The notes below the pieces were generated by a model. It saw nothing but the letters and a program-made list of their open reading frames with translations. It searched no databases and was not told the DNA's origin. 64,000 nucleotides of DNA from assembly GCA_019802505.1 (NCBI GenBank), contig JAFMOC010000079.1, positions 368,501 to 432,500 of the forward strand. The letters are read 5' to 3'. The stretch is from Corydoras sp. C115. Taxonomy: Eukaryota; Chordata; Actinopteri; Siluriformes; Callichthyidae. The translations under genes were made by a program, and so were the position numbers. Shown here in pieces: positions 1 through 10,544 of this stretch (the first letter of the stretch is position 1; each line of letters starts with the position of its first letter).

Positions 1-10
1 TGTGTATATA

Positions 11-1497
11 ACAGTTGTGATCAAATTTATTCAACCCCCACTGAAATAAAGTGTTTTGGCCAGTTTGACATTGATTTGGATCATTTCAGTCATCTTATTT
101 ACAATTTAGTACAACATCCTTTTCCAGTTATGACAGCTTTCAAGCGTGAAGCATAGCTTGACACAAGTGTCTTGCAGCGACCTATGGGTATCTTAGCCCA
201 TTCTTCATGGGCAAAAGCCTCCAGTTCAGTCACATTCTTAGGCTTGCGCACTGCAACTGCCTTCTTTAGGTCCCACCAGAGGTTCTCAATTGGATTTAAG
301 TCTGGTGATTGCGATTGCCACTCTAGAATGTTCCAGCCTTTCATGTTCAACCATGCTCTAGTGGACTTGGATGTGTGCTTCGGATCATTGTCCTGTTGGA
401 AGGTCCAACGTCTCCCAAGCCGCAGGTTTGTGACTGACTCCATCACATTTTCCTCCAAGATCTCCTGGTACTGAAGGGAATTCATGGTACCCTGCACACG
501 TTGAAGCTTTCCTGTACCATTAGAAGCAAAACAGCCCCAAAGCATAATTGACTCCCCGCCATGCTTCACAGTAGGCAAGGTGTTCTTTTGTTCATAAGCC
601 TGGTTCTTCCTCCTCCAAACATAGCGCTGGTCCATTGTCCCAAACAGTTCTAATTTAGTTTCATCTGACCACAGTACACTGTCCCAAAACCTTTGTGGCT
701 TGTCCACATGACTTTTGGCATACTGCAGTCGACTTTTCTTGTTCTTTGGAGTCAGCAAGGGGGTGCGCCTGGGAGTTCTGGCATGGAGGTCTTCGTTATG
801 CAGTGCGCGCCTTATTGTCTGAGCTGAAACTTCAGTGCCCACATCTGACAGGTCTTTTTTCAGTTCCTTAGCAGTCACGCGGGGATTTTTCTCCACATTA
901 CGCTTCAGGTAGCGCACAGCAGTCGCGGTCAGGATCTTCTTTCTGCCACGACCAGGTAACGTTTCCACTGTGCCCTTTAACTTGAACTTGCGAATGATAC
1001 TTCCGATAGTGTCTCTTGGAATATTTAACAACTTCGCAATCTTTTTATATCCATTGCCATTCTTGTGAAGAGCAATAACCTCTTCTCTTGTCTTCTGGGA
1101 CCATTCTCTTGCCTTCACCATGCTTGTAAACACACCAGTAGATGTCTAGAAGGAGCTGAGTATCACAGTCCTTTTAAATCTGCCTAATTGGTGCTTATCA
1201 TGCTTGATTGCTGCTCGTTGACATCCACAGGTGTTTCAATACCTGATTGAAAACACTGGAATGAACCTCTGTTCTTATGAGTGGTAGTTGTAAAGGGGTT
1301 GAATAATTGTGTCAATGAAGAAATCACAAAAAGGCCATTTAATACTTTATGACAAAAACAATTGATGCTATCTTAGTTGCATTTAGTTCTTTAACAAGTC
1401 CTTGTAAGATTTCATTATGAACACAATTACAAATGTGCACTGAATTCCATAAAACCCTTCGCAGCATTGGGGGTTGAATAAATTTGATCACAACTGT
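11..1497 (-). mobile_element. Complete Tc1-type DNA transposon
   Basis: The inverted termini are visible. The left end reads CAGTTGTGATCAAATTTATT from position 12, and its reverse complement ends at 1496; both continue into TCAACCCCC. A further GGGGTTGAATAATTGTGTCA-like copy lies inside the right end near 1296-1320, which suggests the internal direct repeat of IR/DR-type Tc1 elements. No equally clear inner copy is seen at the left. The right flank is TA at 1497-1498. The left flank is TAA, so the left target duplication is slightly altered. The element carries one uninterrupted transposase ORF on the minus strand. Length of about 1.49 kb is typical of fish Tc1 elements. Whether it is still active cannot be judged from sequence alone. 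Confidence 0.93.
99..1133 (-). CDS. Tc1/mariner transposase, intact DD34E ORF
   Basis: This is an uninterrupted 344-residue ORF that would catalyse cut-and-paste excision and integration at TA dinucleotides in the nucleus. Residues 5 to about 115 form the paired-type DNA-binding region: a first helix-turn-helix (EEVIALHKNGNGYKKIAKLL), a basic GRGRKK linker at 61-66, and a second helix-turn-helix with TVEVSAQTIRRAL-like spacing. A basic stretch, PRRTPLLTPKNKK, near 121-133 could act as nuclear signal. The catalytic residues are D157 (WSDETK), D248 (QQDNDPKH) and E283 (SPDLNPIENLWW). The 34 residues between D248 and E283 give the DD34E signature, and a glycine-rich KHGGESIMLWG lies between. The family usually starts at the equivalent of Met5 (MVKAREWS), so translation may begin at 1121 instead of 1133. 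No stop or frameshift is present, unlike the other transposase remnants in the window. Confidence 0.95.
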   Translation of the reverse strand: MFTSMVKAREWSQKTREEVIALHKNGNGYKKIAKLLNIPRDTIGSIIRKFKLKGTVETLPGRGRKKILTATAVRYLKRNVEKNPRVTAKELKKDLSDVGTEVSAQTIRRALHNEDLHARTPRRTPLLTPKNKKSRLQYAKSHVDKPQRFWDSVLWSDETKLELFGTMDQRYVWRRKNQAYEQKNTLPTVKHGGESIMLWGCFASNGTGKLQRVQGTMNSLQYQEILEENVMESVTNLRLGRRWTFQQDNDPKHTSKSTRAWLNMKGWNILEWQSQSPDLNPIENLWWDLKKAVAVRKPKNVTELEAFAHEEWAKIPIGRCKTLVSSYASRLKAVITGKGCCTKL

Positions 1498-1500
1498 ACA

Positions 1501-1508
1501 TATACACA

Positions 1509-1590
<82 letters not shown>
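1501..1590. repeat. (TG)n-TATATA-(CA)n palindromic microsatellite
   Basis: About 18 TG dinucleotides (from 1511) are followed by TATATATA and then about 18 CA dinucleotides to 1588. The two arms are complementary, so the tract can fold into a hairpin of about 36 bp per arm. The left flank of the neighbouring Tc1 (1-10, TGTGTATATA) is the other side of the same locus. Confidence 0.95.
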
Positions 1591-1591
<1 letters not shown>

Positions 1592-1654
1592 TGTGTGTGT
1601 AATTGTGGGGTAGTTCTACAGAGCTGACTCAAACTAATTGTCCTGCCCTGCAGC

Positions 1655-1720
1655 CACAAAGACGTGACAATGTACTGTTGTAAAAAGTGCTATATAAATA
1701 AATTACTTAAACTTGAACGA
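1655..1720 (-). repeat. End fragment of 'caagccgaagcgac' dispersed repeat
   Basis: The segment ACAATGTACTGTTGTAAAAA followed by GTGCTATATAAATAAATTAC is the reverse complement of the start of the repeat seen at 12583-12905. Only the end of that family is present here. Confidence 0.6.
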
Positions 1721-1968
1721 CAATACCTAGTTACAGACATCAAAGTCATTTTTGACAAGTATTTACTGAACATATCTCAAGATAGTGCACCTCATATAGT
1801 AAAAGAAATATGAAATCATATCTCACCATGATATAAACTTGAAACGTGACATGCCACATATATAGCCATTATGGTGCTGACATGGCAATAAATTCCAACA
1901 ATTATCATTACAACATCAGTCTGGTTAGATATGTCATTATGTGCTTTGCTCACCCAGATTTAGAAATG

Positions 1969-2415
1969 CAGTATCAGTCAAAATTTTGGATACATCTCCC
2001 TTTTGCTCTGCTTATTGTTCATGTTCTCAGTTCCACTTCCTGTAAAGATGGACTTTGTAGTTCTACCATTCCAGAATGTAGTCCATCTGTTTGTGTTCTA
2101 TAGTACATACTGTGTACATCCCCTGTTCTAATGGTCAGGACTCCAATTGTACCACCACAGAGCAGGGATTATTTGGTGGGTGCATTATTCCTATCCCAGC
2201 AGTGTCACTGAGGTGTTTAAATGAAACTACAGCAGCACTGCTGCACTAAAACCCCCTCATCACCGCATCAGTGTCACTGCAGAACTGACAATAAACAATC
2301 CACCACCCAAATTCTACCCTTTTTGTGATGGTCCTGACCAACCGAGAACAGAGAACCAACAGGGGCCTAACAAGAACATATATGCACTTCAGTCTGTAAT
2401 TGTAAAACCACCATC
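1969..2415 (+). mobile_element. Tc1/mariner-type MITE, family B, lacking right end
   Basis: The copy begins with a degraded terminus (CAGTATCAGTCAAAATTTTG, compare CAGTACCAGTCAAA). It continues through AAGATGGACTTTGTAG, CCATCTGTTTGTGT, CCTATCCCAGCAGTGTCACT and TGACAATAAACAATCCACCA. The matching right terminus is not found, so the copy is truncated or rearranged. The family is defined by the complete copy at 15952-16355. Confidence 0.7.
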
Positions 2416-2879
2416 CATAAGTTAAGTGGAGGAAACGGAGAATGAAGCAAATAAGGGACTTGTACAAACTTTTTACAGCTACTGTACATTCTACACACAT
2501 TTGAATATTTCCATTCCATATGCAAGTTAGCATCTCAAATATCAGTTATACAGTTGTGAACTAGTTCTACCACTCAACTTTTAATAATGCTACTTGAAGG
2601 CATGTGTTTACAATCTGGAAAATATATTTTTTAACCAAAATCTAAATTATTGATCTTACTTTTCGAAGCTGCCAAAAATCCTAATTAGGATCTCAGTCTA
2701 CTGAGCATTTCTTAGTTCTCGGAAGTTAAAAGACAGGGAAAGACCCAGGGTTGGTTGCCCGGCCATCTTAGGACAGGCATCCAAACACATTTTTATCACT
2801 AGAATATAAAATACTTTAAGGCCAGTGTCGATTCAAGCACGACTTGAGGTGCATTTCCTGAAGAAAATGCAAGTCTGAT
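2416..2879. other. Unassigned AT-rich spacer
   Basis: I find no ORF, repeat match or RNA gene here. A short GC-richer patch at 2740-2780 (GGTTGCCCGGCCATCTTAGG) may be an old repeat fragment. Confidence 0.4.
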
Positions 2880-3850
2880 TGCAGCTTGGCCGTATGAGAC
2901 ACAGCGCATATACATATATCTGATTATATAGTGAACAGTGTCAAAAAGTGAACGTAGCCGAGAAATAGTGAGAAGGAGGAATGCAATATCTAAAGCGGGG
3001 TAAAAAGTGAACGGAAAGTGCGACCAGTCTATGGTTTTAGCTCATGGGTGTCTCTGCAAATCACTCGGGACATGGCGAATTTTGTAGCTTAAAATTTGCC
3101 ATTATGGGAGTGCAAAAATCACCATAATGCAAAATGAATAGGAAAAAAAGTTAATATCTTGGAAACGGTTCAACCAATTCCTTAGCTGTGTACAAGCAGT
3201 AGTGGCACCATTGAGTTGTACGTGGCCTCTGAAAATGTTGATAATTTGAAAACTGTGGGAGAAGAGAGGGAGACAATATCGATGGAATAATAAAAATCTG
3301 TAACAATAACAATAGTTATACAATTATAATGGTTAAAATGCGATTGTGGTTGCAGCATGGTCGTACGAGACATACGTATATCTATGCAATACAGTCGAGG
3401 TAAAAATGTGGGTGTGGCCAGGTAATAGGGTGTGGTTAGTGTGAGGAGAAGTAATGCAATATTTGGAGAGTAATTAAAAAAATGAAAGAAAAGTCTCTGC
3501 AAGTCACTCTGAGTTTTGAATATCAGATTTTTCTTATAGGAAATGAACTAATCCATTTTAACACAGTCATCACAAGTGAAAAGAGAGTGTGATTTCATAA
3601 GAGCAGTGTGGCGGCAGCCATTTAGTTTTTGTATCTTGAAAATTGGGATTAAAAGAGTGCAAAAATCACCATTATGCAAAGTGAATAGGAATTTTGGCTT
3701 GGAACAATGGGAATATCTCTGGAACATTATGCCCGATTCCATAGCTGTATACAAGAAGCCGGACGTGACCTGCAAAAATTGTGTTGATTGAAAATTGTGG
3801 GAGAAGAAAGGGAGCCAAAAACCATCTAATAGTAAAAATTGGTTAATAAT
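2880..3850. repeat. Two diverged tandem units of about 0.48 kb
   Basis: Unit 1 (about 2880-3345) and unit 2 (about 3346-3850) share an ordered series of words: a GATTGCAGCTTGGCCGTATG / GGTTGCAGCATGGTCGTACG start, a GGAGGAATGCAATATCTA / GAGAAGTAATGCAATATTTG segment, GAGTGCAAAAATCACCATAA / GAGTGCAAAAATCACCATTA, and AACTGTGGGAGAAGAGAGGG / AATTGTGGGAGAAGAAAGGG. No coding ORF is maintained between the two units. This looks like satellite-type or internally duplicated transposon sequence. Confidence 0.8.
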
Positions 3851-3881
3851 AGTGTGATTGCCATATATGGCAATCACACTA
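3850..3881. repeat. Perfect 32-bp palindrome
   Basis: TAGTGTGATTGCCATA is followed immediately by its exact reverse complement, with no spacer. It lies at the right edge of the 2880-3850 tandem repeat. Confidence 0.95.
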
Positions 3882-4702
3882 ATTATTCAAATTATTAAAT
3901 TAAATGATTAAATTACAGGCTGACCCTGTATTAGGAATCTCTTTTAAAGTTCATGTCTGTTGCATATAATTATTTTTTATAAGGTCTGTGAAATATTTAA
4001 ATTTATATTTATAATATTTGTTATATTTAAAGTCTTGTGACTGATGGATCTCCCTAAATCTGCCACCCAAGTTTTGCCAGTTAGTGTCATTTAATGTGGT
4101 TTTTCGTGTTGCAGCTGCTATACGCTCTTCCTACCGCCCTCTGGTTTATTTTTTTATTTTTACTTGATGGGTTTTGCTCTTACCTTTTCTTTCTGTCCCT
4201 AGTGCCAGAGATCTCTGTCTGCTATTATTGGGCTTTTCATCTATCCTGACTCTCCCAGCATGAGGGAGAGGAGCGTGTGATTGATACTGATCACTCTGAC
4301 TGCAGGGACATGCAGCTTTTGCTTCTTTGCCTTCGCGGCTTGGTTTATTGAACTGTCATGCCGGACCGTGACTGATGGAACTCGAATCTAAAGTTTACCT
4401 ATCTGACTTTCTTATGAGTTATGATTGAATTAGGACCCATTTGTATGTATGGATGTGAATTAATTCAGTCATCTGCATCCCGCTGAAATGTAAAGTAGTA
4501 GTTGTAAGTCAAAATGACAAGTCTGGGAAAAGATTCTTAGGCAAATTTATTGCAAATCCATTGCAATTGAAAACCCCATCTCAAACCCACCGTACCCCAA
4601 ACACCTTGCGGTTCTTTACTTCATGCTGTTGTGCCTGAGCAAGGTTGTATTGGTTATTCTAATGAGCTTTATGTCTTTAATTAATTGCCTCTATGCCTTT
4701 TC
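3882..4702. other. Spacer without recognised features
   Basis: This is mixed-composition, apparently single-copy sequence. No ORF, splice-flanked exon or repeat family recurring in this window was recognised. Confidence 0.4.
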
Positions 4703-4966
4703 CTATCTCTTTATCCATCAACCCTAATGTCCAGTTGAATGATTATTGTGTGGTCAAAGGTTGCTGTTGGATTTCAAGGTCTAGATCGTAGTTCCACTGT
4801 TTCTTTTAACAGTCATATTAAATCTACAGCATGTAAAGGTATTTTAGAGAGCTAAGTAATTTTATAATAGTAAAAACAATTTGTTTTATTTCAGGACAAA
4901 AGTTTAAAAATGTAATATAGCGATCTATTTTTCCCTACAGTGCTTACACACAGAGGAATTTGTCCA

Positions 4967-5122
<156 letters not shown>

Positions 5123-5129
5123 CTGAGAG

Positions 5130-5270
5130 AAGTGAGCACACGCATACATTGTACACGGGAGCAATTGGGTTAGGTGCCTTGTACTTCGGCAATAGAACTT
5201 GGTGGAACTGGGAATTGAACCGTGAACTGTCAGGTTGTAAGGCTGGTTTCTTAAGGCTGACATCTACCAG
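5130..5270 (-). mobile_element. tRNA-like SINE fragment, family H (first copy)
   Basis: Read on the minus strand, this contains a B-box-like GGTTCAATTCCCAGTTCCAC and a conserved AGTGAGCACACGC end. Related copies lie at 5620-5765, 14760-14955 and 39215-39440. The 39.4 kb copy has a canonical B box, GGTTCGATTCC (complement of 39396-39406), which supports a tRNA origin. Confidence 0.6.
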
Positions 5271-5542
5271 ATGACAGACTATCTCTTTATCCATCAACCC
5301 TAATGTCCAGTTGAATGATTATTGTGTGGTCAAAGGTTGCTGTTGGATTTCAAGATCTAGATTGTAGTTCCACTCATATTAAATCTACAGCATGTAAAGG
5401 TATTTTAGAGAGCTAAGTACTGTAATTTTATAGTAGTAAAAACAGTTTGTGAAAATCATTTCTATTTCAGGATAAAAGTTTAAAAATGTAATGTAGTGAT
5501 CTATTTTCCCTACAGTGCTTACACACAGAGGAATTTGTCCTC

Positions 5543-5615
5543 CACACACACACACACACACACACACATGTACAGTATATACATACATACATACATACAT
5601 ACATACACACACACT
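5543..5615. repeat. (CA)n and (ATAC)n microsatellite
   Basis: About 13 CA dinucleotides, a short TGTACAGTAT break, then six to seven ATAC units. This is the unit-2 equivalent of the tract at 4967-5122, but it lacks the long TA run. Confidence 0.93.
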
Positions 5616-5619
5616 GAGT

Positions 5620-5765
5620 GAAGTGAGCACACGCATACATTGTACACAGTGCCCAGTGAGCAATTGGGTTCGGTGCCTTAGATAGAACTTGGTGGGACTG
5701 GGAATTGAACCAGGAACCTTCAGGTTGTAAGACTAATTTCTTAAGGCTGACATCCACCGGATGAC
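5620..5765 (-). mobile_element. tRNA-like SINE fragment, family H (second copy)
   Basis: This is the tandem-duplicated partner of 5130-5270. It carries the B-box-like complement of GGAATTGAACCAGG. It reached this site by segmental duplication, not by a separate insertion. Confidence 0.6.
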
Positions 5766-5855
5766 AGTGTCCCTGTGCTAGTTCTCTAAAGACATTTGAC
5801 ATAATATTGTCTAATGTTGTCTTGTCTCATTTCCTAACCACTGTACGGTTGTACT

Positions 5856-5910
5856 ATTCATTCATTCATTCATTCATTCATTCATTTATTCAGTCATTCA
5901 TTTATTCAAG
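5856..5910. repeat. (ATTC)n microsatellite
   Basis: About eight ATTC units are followed by degenerate ATTT/ATTC units. It abuts a minus-strand SINE fragment, so it is probably that SINE's tetranucleotide 3' tail. Confidence 0.93.
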
Positions 5911-6030
5911 TTTCAAGGGCTGGGCAGATGCACCCAGGACAGGGTGCCAACCTATCCGATGGACTAAAGATGGACTTTGTATTTCTACAATTCTGTAGAA
6001 AGACTGTAGTCCATCTGTTTGTAATCATAA
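5911..6030 (-). mobile_element. SINE C tail fragment joined to family B fragment
   Basis: GGGCTGGGCAGATGCACCCA up to CAACCTATCC matches the minus-strand SINE C tail. It switches near 5962 to AAGATGGACTTTGTATTTCT and AGTCCATCTGTTTG of family B, which itself forms an imperfect hairpin. Confidence 0.65.
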
Positions 6031-7447
6031 AATTACAAAGGTGGTTGGGGTTCAAAGAGAGGATGTTCAGGACATCCATACAGGGTAAGATGAAGAATAG
6101 TCATCATCAATGGCAACTCGTAATGGAAACACAGTATTTGAAACAGTGATGGAGAACACATTTTAGATAATGTGGTTGTATCACTTAAAAATATTCCCAA
6201 TCTCTCTGATAAACATAAGTTCCAAATGTTCTGCTGTGGTTTTCCATACTCATTATCTAATACCATCTGCATTTGTACCGTCGAATAATAGACAATAGGA
6301 TGAATACTTATGCATGTCACTGTATTTGGGACGTGTCCAGCACAGTGGATTCTCAGTCGCTAAGGATATCTTAATGTAAACTGAAACGTTAAAACCTCAT
6401 TCATGTTTTAATGGGATCTACTGTGTATTTGCATTTTCATAGCCAACCTACTTTCATGTGAAATTCGATTTGCATATTCATGAATATTCATTTAGCCAGA
6501 AAGGCATTTCTTCTGTCATTCCCAAAGTATATTACTTAACATTATATAATGTATATATAAAGTATAATAACATTTACCTTCATTTTAGTGCACTAGTCAA
6601 TACAATAAACACATTTATTTAAATTGATTAGTTATGTGACTGTTTTCATCCATTCATTTTAGTTGATAATGGATTTACATCAACACTTTTCTTGACCAGT
6701 CTGGGACATTTGCCCATCTATTCCTAATGCACTCCTCTATTCATTTACTTATTCATTGTGTTTACTTATTTTTTGAACTCTAATTTGGGGTGGTTTCATG
6801 CTGGAGGGTAAACCATCTGCCCATCTTCAGCTGTCTAGCAAAGAGCCTTATGTTTTTCTCAAGAACTTGGGATGTTCTTGGCAGCCTTCATTTTCCTTTT
6901 AATCCTGCCAATTATCCAGTCCTTGCTGAAGAGAAACATCCTCATAGTTTCTCACTGATATGTCTGTAGCTTACTGAATAAATACGGTTTGTCGATACAT
7001 TTTAATTGACAAAATTATAAAGACTTATAAAGTTATAGTCTGTCTATTAACCCATTCATGTATCCATTTTGTTCCATTTCTAGGGGTATAAATCAGAGCC
7101 TTCATGACTATTCAATTATAAAGACTCTTCGAGTCTTTATTAACTTATCATTTCGATTATTCGACCTAAATTTTTAATAAAAAAAAAAAAAAAAGTCTAT
7201 TAAATTTGATATAGGTCAATGTAATAGATTGAATCGCCAGCTGTATAATCTATGCATCGATTTAAATAATTAATAATTACACCCCTAACTATTTCCGTTT
7301 CTAATTTCCAACACTTTAATTCAAAGTAATTATTCCTTAAAGTCCAAATTGGCACGCTTCTTTTGTCCCAGCATTCTTTTCTTTAGACTTTATAAAAAAT
7401 GAATACGGTTATTACAGGTATCTATATGTATGTACGCTGCATCAGTG
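6031..7447. other. AT-rich spacer
   Basis: There is no credible ORF over 1.4 kb. It contains TATGAATATTCATTTA-type AT palindromic words near 6470-6490 and a poly-A run near 7180-7195. No recognised repeat family occurs in it. Confidence 0.4.
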
Positions 7448-7670
7448 CGCTGGGAGTGTGAGTATCAGGACACACATGCACATTAAAGTGAAAATAAGAA
7501 GGCATACATTTTTATTTATTTATTTTTTATTGGAGTCATGTGGGGCAGGTTATGCAGATACCATTTGTAGGTAAAGTTCTACAAGCCTTAACCTTGTCCC
7601 TTAATATAAGTTTATAGCTACCCGATCAATGAATATAATATATACTAAGTATATTATAATAATAAAATAC
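7448..7670 (+). repeat. Direct repeat of about 0.23 kb, copy 1
   Basis: It starts TGCGCTGGGAGTGTGAGTAT and continues through GTTCTACAAGCCTTAACCTT and TAGCTACCCGATCAATGAAT. It is colinear with 9499-9740, and the differences are mostly in a T-rich tract. No transposon ends are recognised. Confidence 0.85.
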
Positions 7671-8532
7671 CCACATTTGTATAGACAAGTTTTGAGAGAT
7701 TTAGTAAGAACTCAGGTCCTAGAGTAAACACCATTGAAAAGAATTAGAACATCAGATCAGTAAACATACTCCAAAATTCCACTCATCATTTCCATTAAAA
7801 ATAAATAATGAGATGTCAATTCCAGATGCACCAAAATTTTCTTATTTATGCAAGGTGCTTTGTACCTGCAGTGCTGAATAGTGACTCCCACTTGATCATA
7901 AATTTTAGGAGTCTGGCCAAATGGTTTATTAGCATACCAAACACTATTAAACATCATAATGGTATGAGTCCAGCCCAGTTGTGCTTCATGCAAATGTTTT
8001 GGCACATGTCAAAAATTAGCAGTGGTGCTAAAATTAATTTAATAATAATTAAAATCGACTAAACATTTCCTTTTTTCAGGTTAACAGCCACAGAAATCAA
8101 AAGCACACACATTTTCACACTTTTATGGGTGGAGTTAAAAGTGAGAGGTAAATGATTTAATGCTCAAAATCTTATAGCTTAAAATAGCACCAATCAAAAA
8201 ACATATGCTCTGCAAATTGTTTTCGAAAATCAGTGGTTGTCCTCTTGCAACCCTGTCGTGCACACCATTGTTGTCTAAAAATGTCCAGCCACCAGCACTC
8301 TGTGTCCTGTGAGCACTGAGGGAGAATTGGAGGACAAGTAACAAAAGCCATGCAACAGCAAAGAAGCTGAAATCTCTGATCTTACATCTCCAAGCTAACG
8401 TTATAAGGTCGATGTGTCTAATGGACTACACAGTTGACAGTGCTTTTACAATAATAACATACAATAACACAACACCAAATAATTGTATCTGCACAAAAAT
8501 ATGATCCTAAATGACTGAATAAATTAATGAAG
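7671..8532. other. Unassigned spacer
   Basis: No coding evidence was found. Short ORFs on both strands lack splice context or recognisable protein. Confidence 0.4.
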
Positions 8533-8545
8533 GAATAAATAATCA

Positions 8546-8891
8546 GGGCGGCACGGTGGCTTAGTGGTTAGCACGTTCGCCTCTCAGCGCTAGGGATTCC
8601 TGGTTCGAATCCCCATCTGGGTGGAGTTTCCATGTTCTCCCCGTGTCTGCGTGGGTTTCCTCCGGGTTCTCCGGTTTCCTTCCACAGTCCAAAAACATGG
8701 ATCAAGTCAATTGAATTCTCAAAAATTGCCCCATATAGAGTGTGTCTGTGTAAGTGAATGTGTGCCCAGCGATGGATTGGCGCCCTGTCCTGGGTCTATC
8801 TGCCCAGCGCCCGAGATGTTCTCCCCTGGATGGGCATGGGGAACCCCACCGCGACCCTAATAGAGGATAAAGTGGGAGATAATGAATGAAT
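8546..8891 (+). mobile_element. V-SINE-like tRNA-derived SINE (family C), full length
   Basis: The head carries Pol III promoter boxes: A box TGGCTTAGTGG (8557-8567) and B box GGTTCGAATCC (8602-8612). A conserved centre follows (GGAGTTTCCATGTTCTCCCC, TGGGTTTCCTCCGGGTTCTC), then a tail with TGGATTGGCGCCCTGTCCTG and ATAATGAATGAATGAAT repeats. The central domain resembles that of the vertebrate V-SINE superfamily, which includes zebrafish DANA. The target duplication GAATAAATAATCA is present at 8533-8545 and 8892-8904. All other family C entries are aligned to this copy. Confidence 0.93.
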
Positions 8892-8922
8892 GAATAAATA
8901 ATCAACAACAATAATAAAAATG

Positions 8923-9172
8923 GGTGACTTAGTGGTTAGCACGTTCGCCTCTCAATGCTAGGGATCGAAAGTTTGAAATTCCAATCTTGGTGGTGTGTTT
9001 GTGTGTGTCTGTGTAACTAAGTATGCATAGCGATAGATTGGCGCCCTGTCCTGGGTGTATCTGCCTGGCGCCCAAAACATTCTCCCTTAGATGGGCATGT
9101 GGAACTTCCCCCCCCCCATGACCCTAGTAGAGGATTAAATGGAAGATAATGAATGAATAAATTAATAAATAA
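8923..9172 (+). mobile_element. SINE C, internally deleted and diverged
   Basis: It has head (GGTGACTTAGTGGTTAGCAC) and tail (GATTGGCGCCCTGTCCTGGG), but the central V domain is missing. It lies 31 bp downstream of the full-length copy in the same orientation. Confidence 0.88.
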
Positions 9173-9498
9173 TCATAACAGTTATTTGTAATTAAAATTC
9201 TAGTCTTAAATTAATTATTAAATTAATTAAATACATTTCTGGTCAATAATACGATTTGAAATTTCTTTATTTACTTCTGTTTGCCATTTAAATCCTCTTT
9301 CTTTAATACATTTCAAATTTGTTCTGTTTCAATCTGAGAAGTTGAACTGTGTTTAAACAGTTTATTAATCTGAAAATATTTTGACTTCAGTGAAAGAGAG
9401 AGTGGATGTTACAGTGAGGTTCTTTGCTCACGGCTGTGTGCTGCCACTGAAGCAGACATCAGGAAGCTAAGAAAGGCTGGGAGGCTTTACTGTAAACC

Positions 9499-9740
9499 TC
9501 CTGCGCTGGGAGTGTGAGTATCAGGACACACATGCACATCAAAGTGATAAAAAGGAGGCCATACAAATTTTTATTTTTTTTCCCCATTTTTTTTATTAGA
9601 GTCATGTGGGGCACAGTATGCAGATACATTTGAAGATGTAAAGTTCTACAAGTCTTAACCTTGTCCCTTAATATAAGTGCGTTTCTAGCTACCCGATCGA
9701 TGAATGTAATATATAATAAGCATATCATATTAATAAAATA
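9499..9740 (+). repeat. Direct repeat of about 0.23 kb, copy 2
   Basis: This is the partner of 7448-7670, offset by 2.05 kb, starting TGCGCTGGGAGTGTGAGTAT. The two SINE C copies between the units do not form part of it. Confidence 0.85.
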
Positions 9741-9889
9741 TAGTTGATGTCTAAGTATTGCTTAAGTAAAGCATCAGGGCATGAAATCTGCTGATATTTT
9801 AAACTGCATTTAGTACATTATGGTGCTTAGCTGACTTTATTTTAAAGCTATGCCTTGACCTGGCCAAGTAGTTCATTTTAAGCAGTTTA

Positions 9890-10100
9890 TATGTCACTTT
9901 TTCAAAAAGTAAGTTTTTACAAAGCAGCTTTACCGAGTTAAAAGCCTGAAACCCTCAGAGAGCAAGCCGAAGCGACCGTGTCAAGAAAAACCTTCCTGTC
10001 ATAGTGTTTTTTTTTATAACTTTTTTTTTATGAAGAAACTTTGCGAGAACCAATGACTCATTCTTCTTGAGCGGCCGAGCAGCATTAACAGTGTAGGACA
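9890..10100 (+). repeat. 'caagccgaagcgac' dispersed repeat, partial
   Basis: It shares TTTTACAAAGCAGCTTTACC, GAGCAAGCCGAAGCGACCGT and a GAAGAAACTTTGCGAGAACC block with 12583-12905. It is diverged at the 3' side. Confidence 0.7.
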
Positions 10101-10192
10101 GCCATGTACAGATTGTGCAGTGTCCGTATTTAACAATTGGATAACTATACTATAAAACTATATCCAATGTCCAATGAGGGCATCCTTTAATT

Positions 10193-10480
10193 ACTCATTC
10201 ATTCATTTATTTATTATCTTCCTCTTAAACCTCTACTAGGGTCGTGGGGGGGCAGATACACTTAGGACAGAGTGCCAGTCTATTGCTGGGCACAAACACA
10301 CACACACACACATACACACATACAAACACACACACACACACACACACACAATCATACACTGTATGGGGCAATTTAGAGCATTCAATTTACCTGAAACCCA
10401 TGCGGACACAGGAAGAACATGGAAACGCAGTCCCAGTGCTGACAGGAAAACATGCCAACCACTATGCCACAGTGCCACCC
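10193..10480 (-). mobile_element. SINE C with expanded (CA)n
   Basis: The minus-strand tail (ATTCATTCATTTATTTATTA) comes first and the head complement (ACTATGCCACAGTGCCACCC) last. The usual GTGTGTGTCTGTGTGAGTGA segment has become a CA tract at about 10290-10355. A long open frame overlapping this is a SINE artefact. Confidence 0.88.
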
Positions 10481-10544
10481 ATTCTGCAGGAATGCCAGTC
10501 CAGTAGAAATCCAGGTCCCACCCAGTACATCATCATAGCCGCAG

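Noticed and set aside
172..474. 100-codon plus-strand ORF
   Set aside because: Antisense to the clearly coding Tc1 transposase, with no family match.
8557..8612. tRNA gene suggested by A and B boxes
   Set aside because: The boxes are the Pol III promoter of a SINE head. There is no cloverleaf with an acceptor stem.
9399..9520. Possible exon before GTGAGT at about 9510
   Set aside because: Two frames are partly open with no recognisable protein. The donor-like motif belongs to the duplicated segment. Mentioned only as a check.
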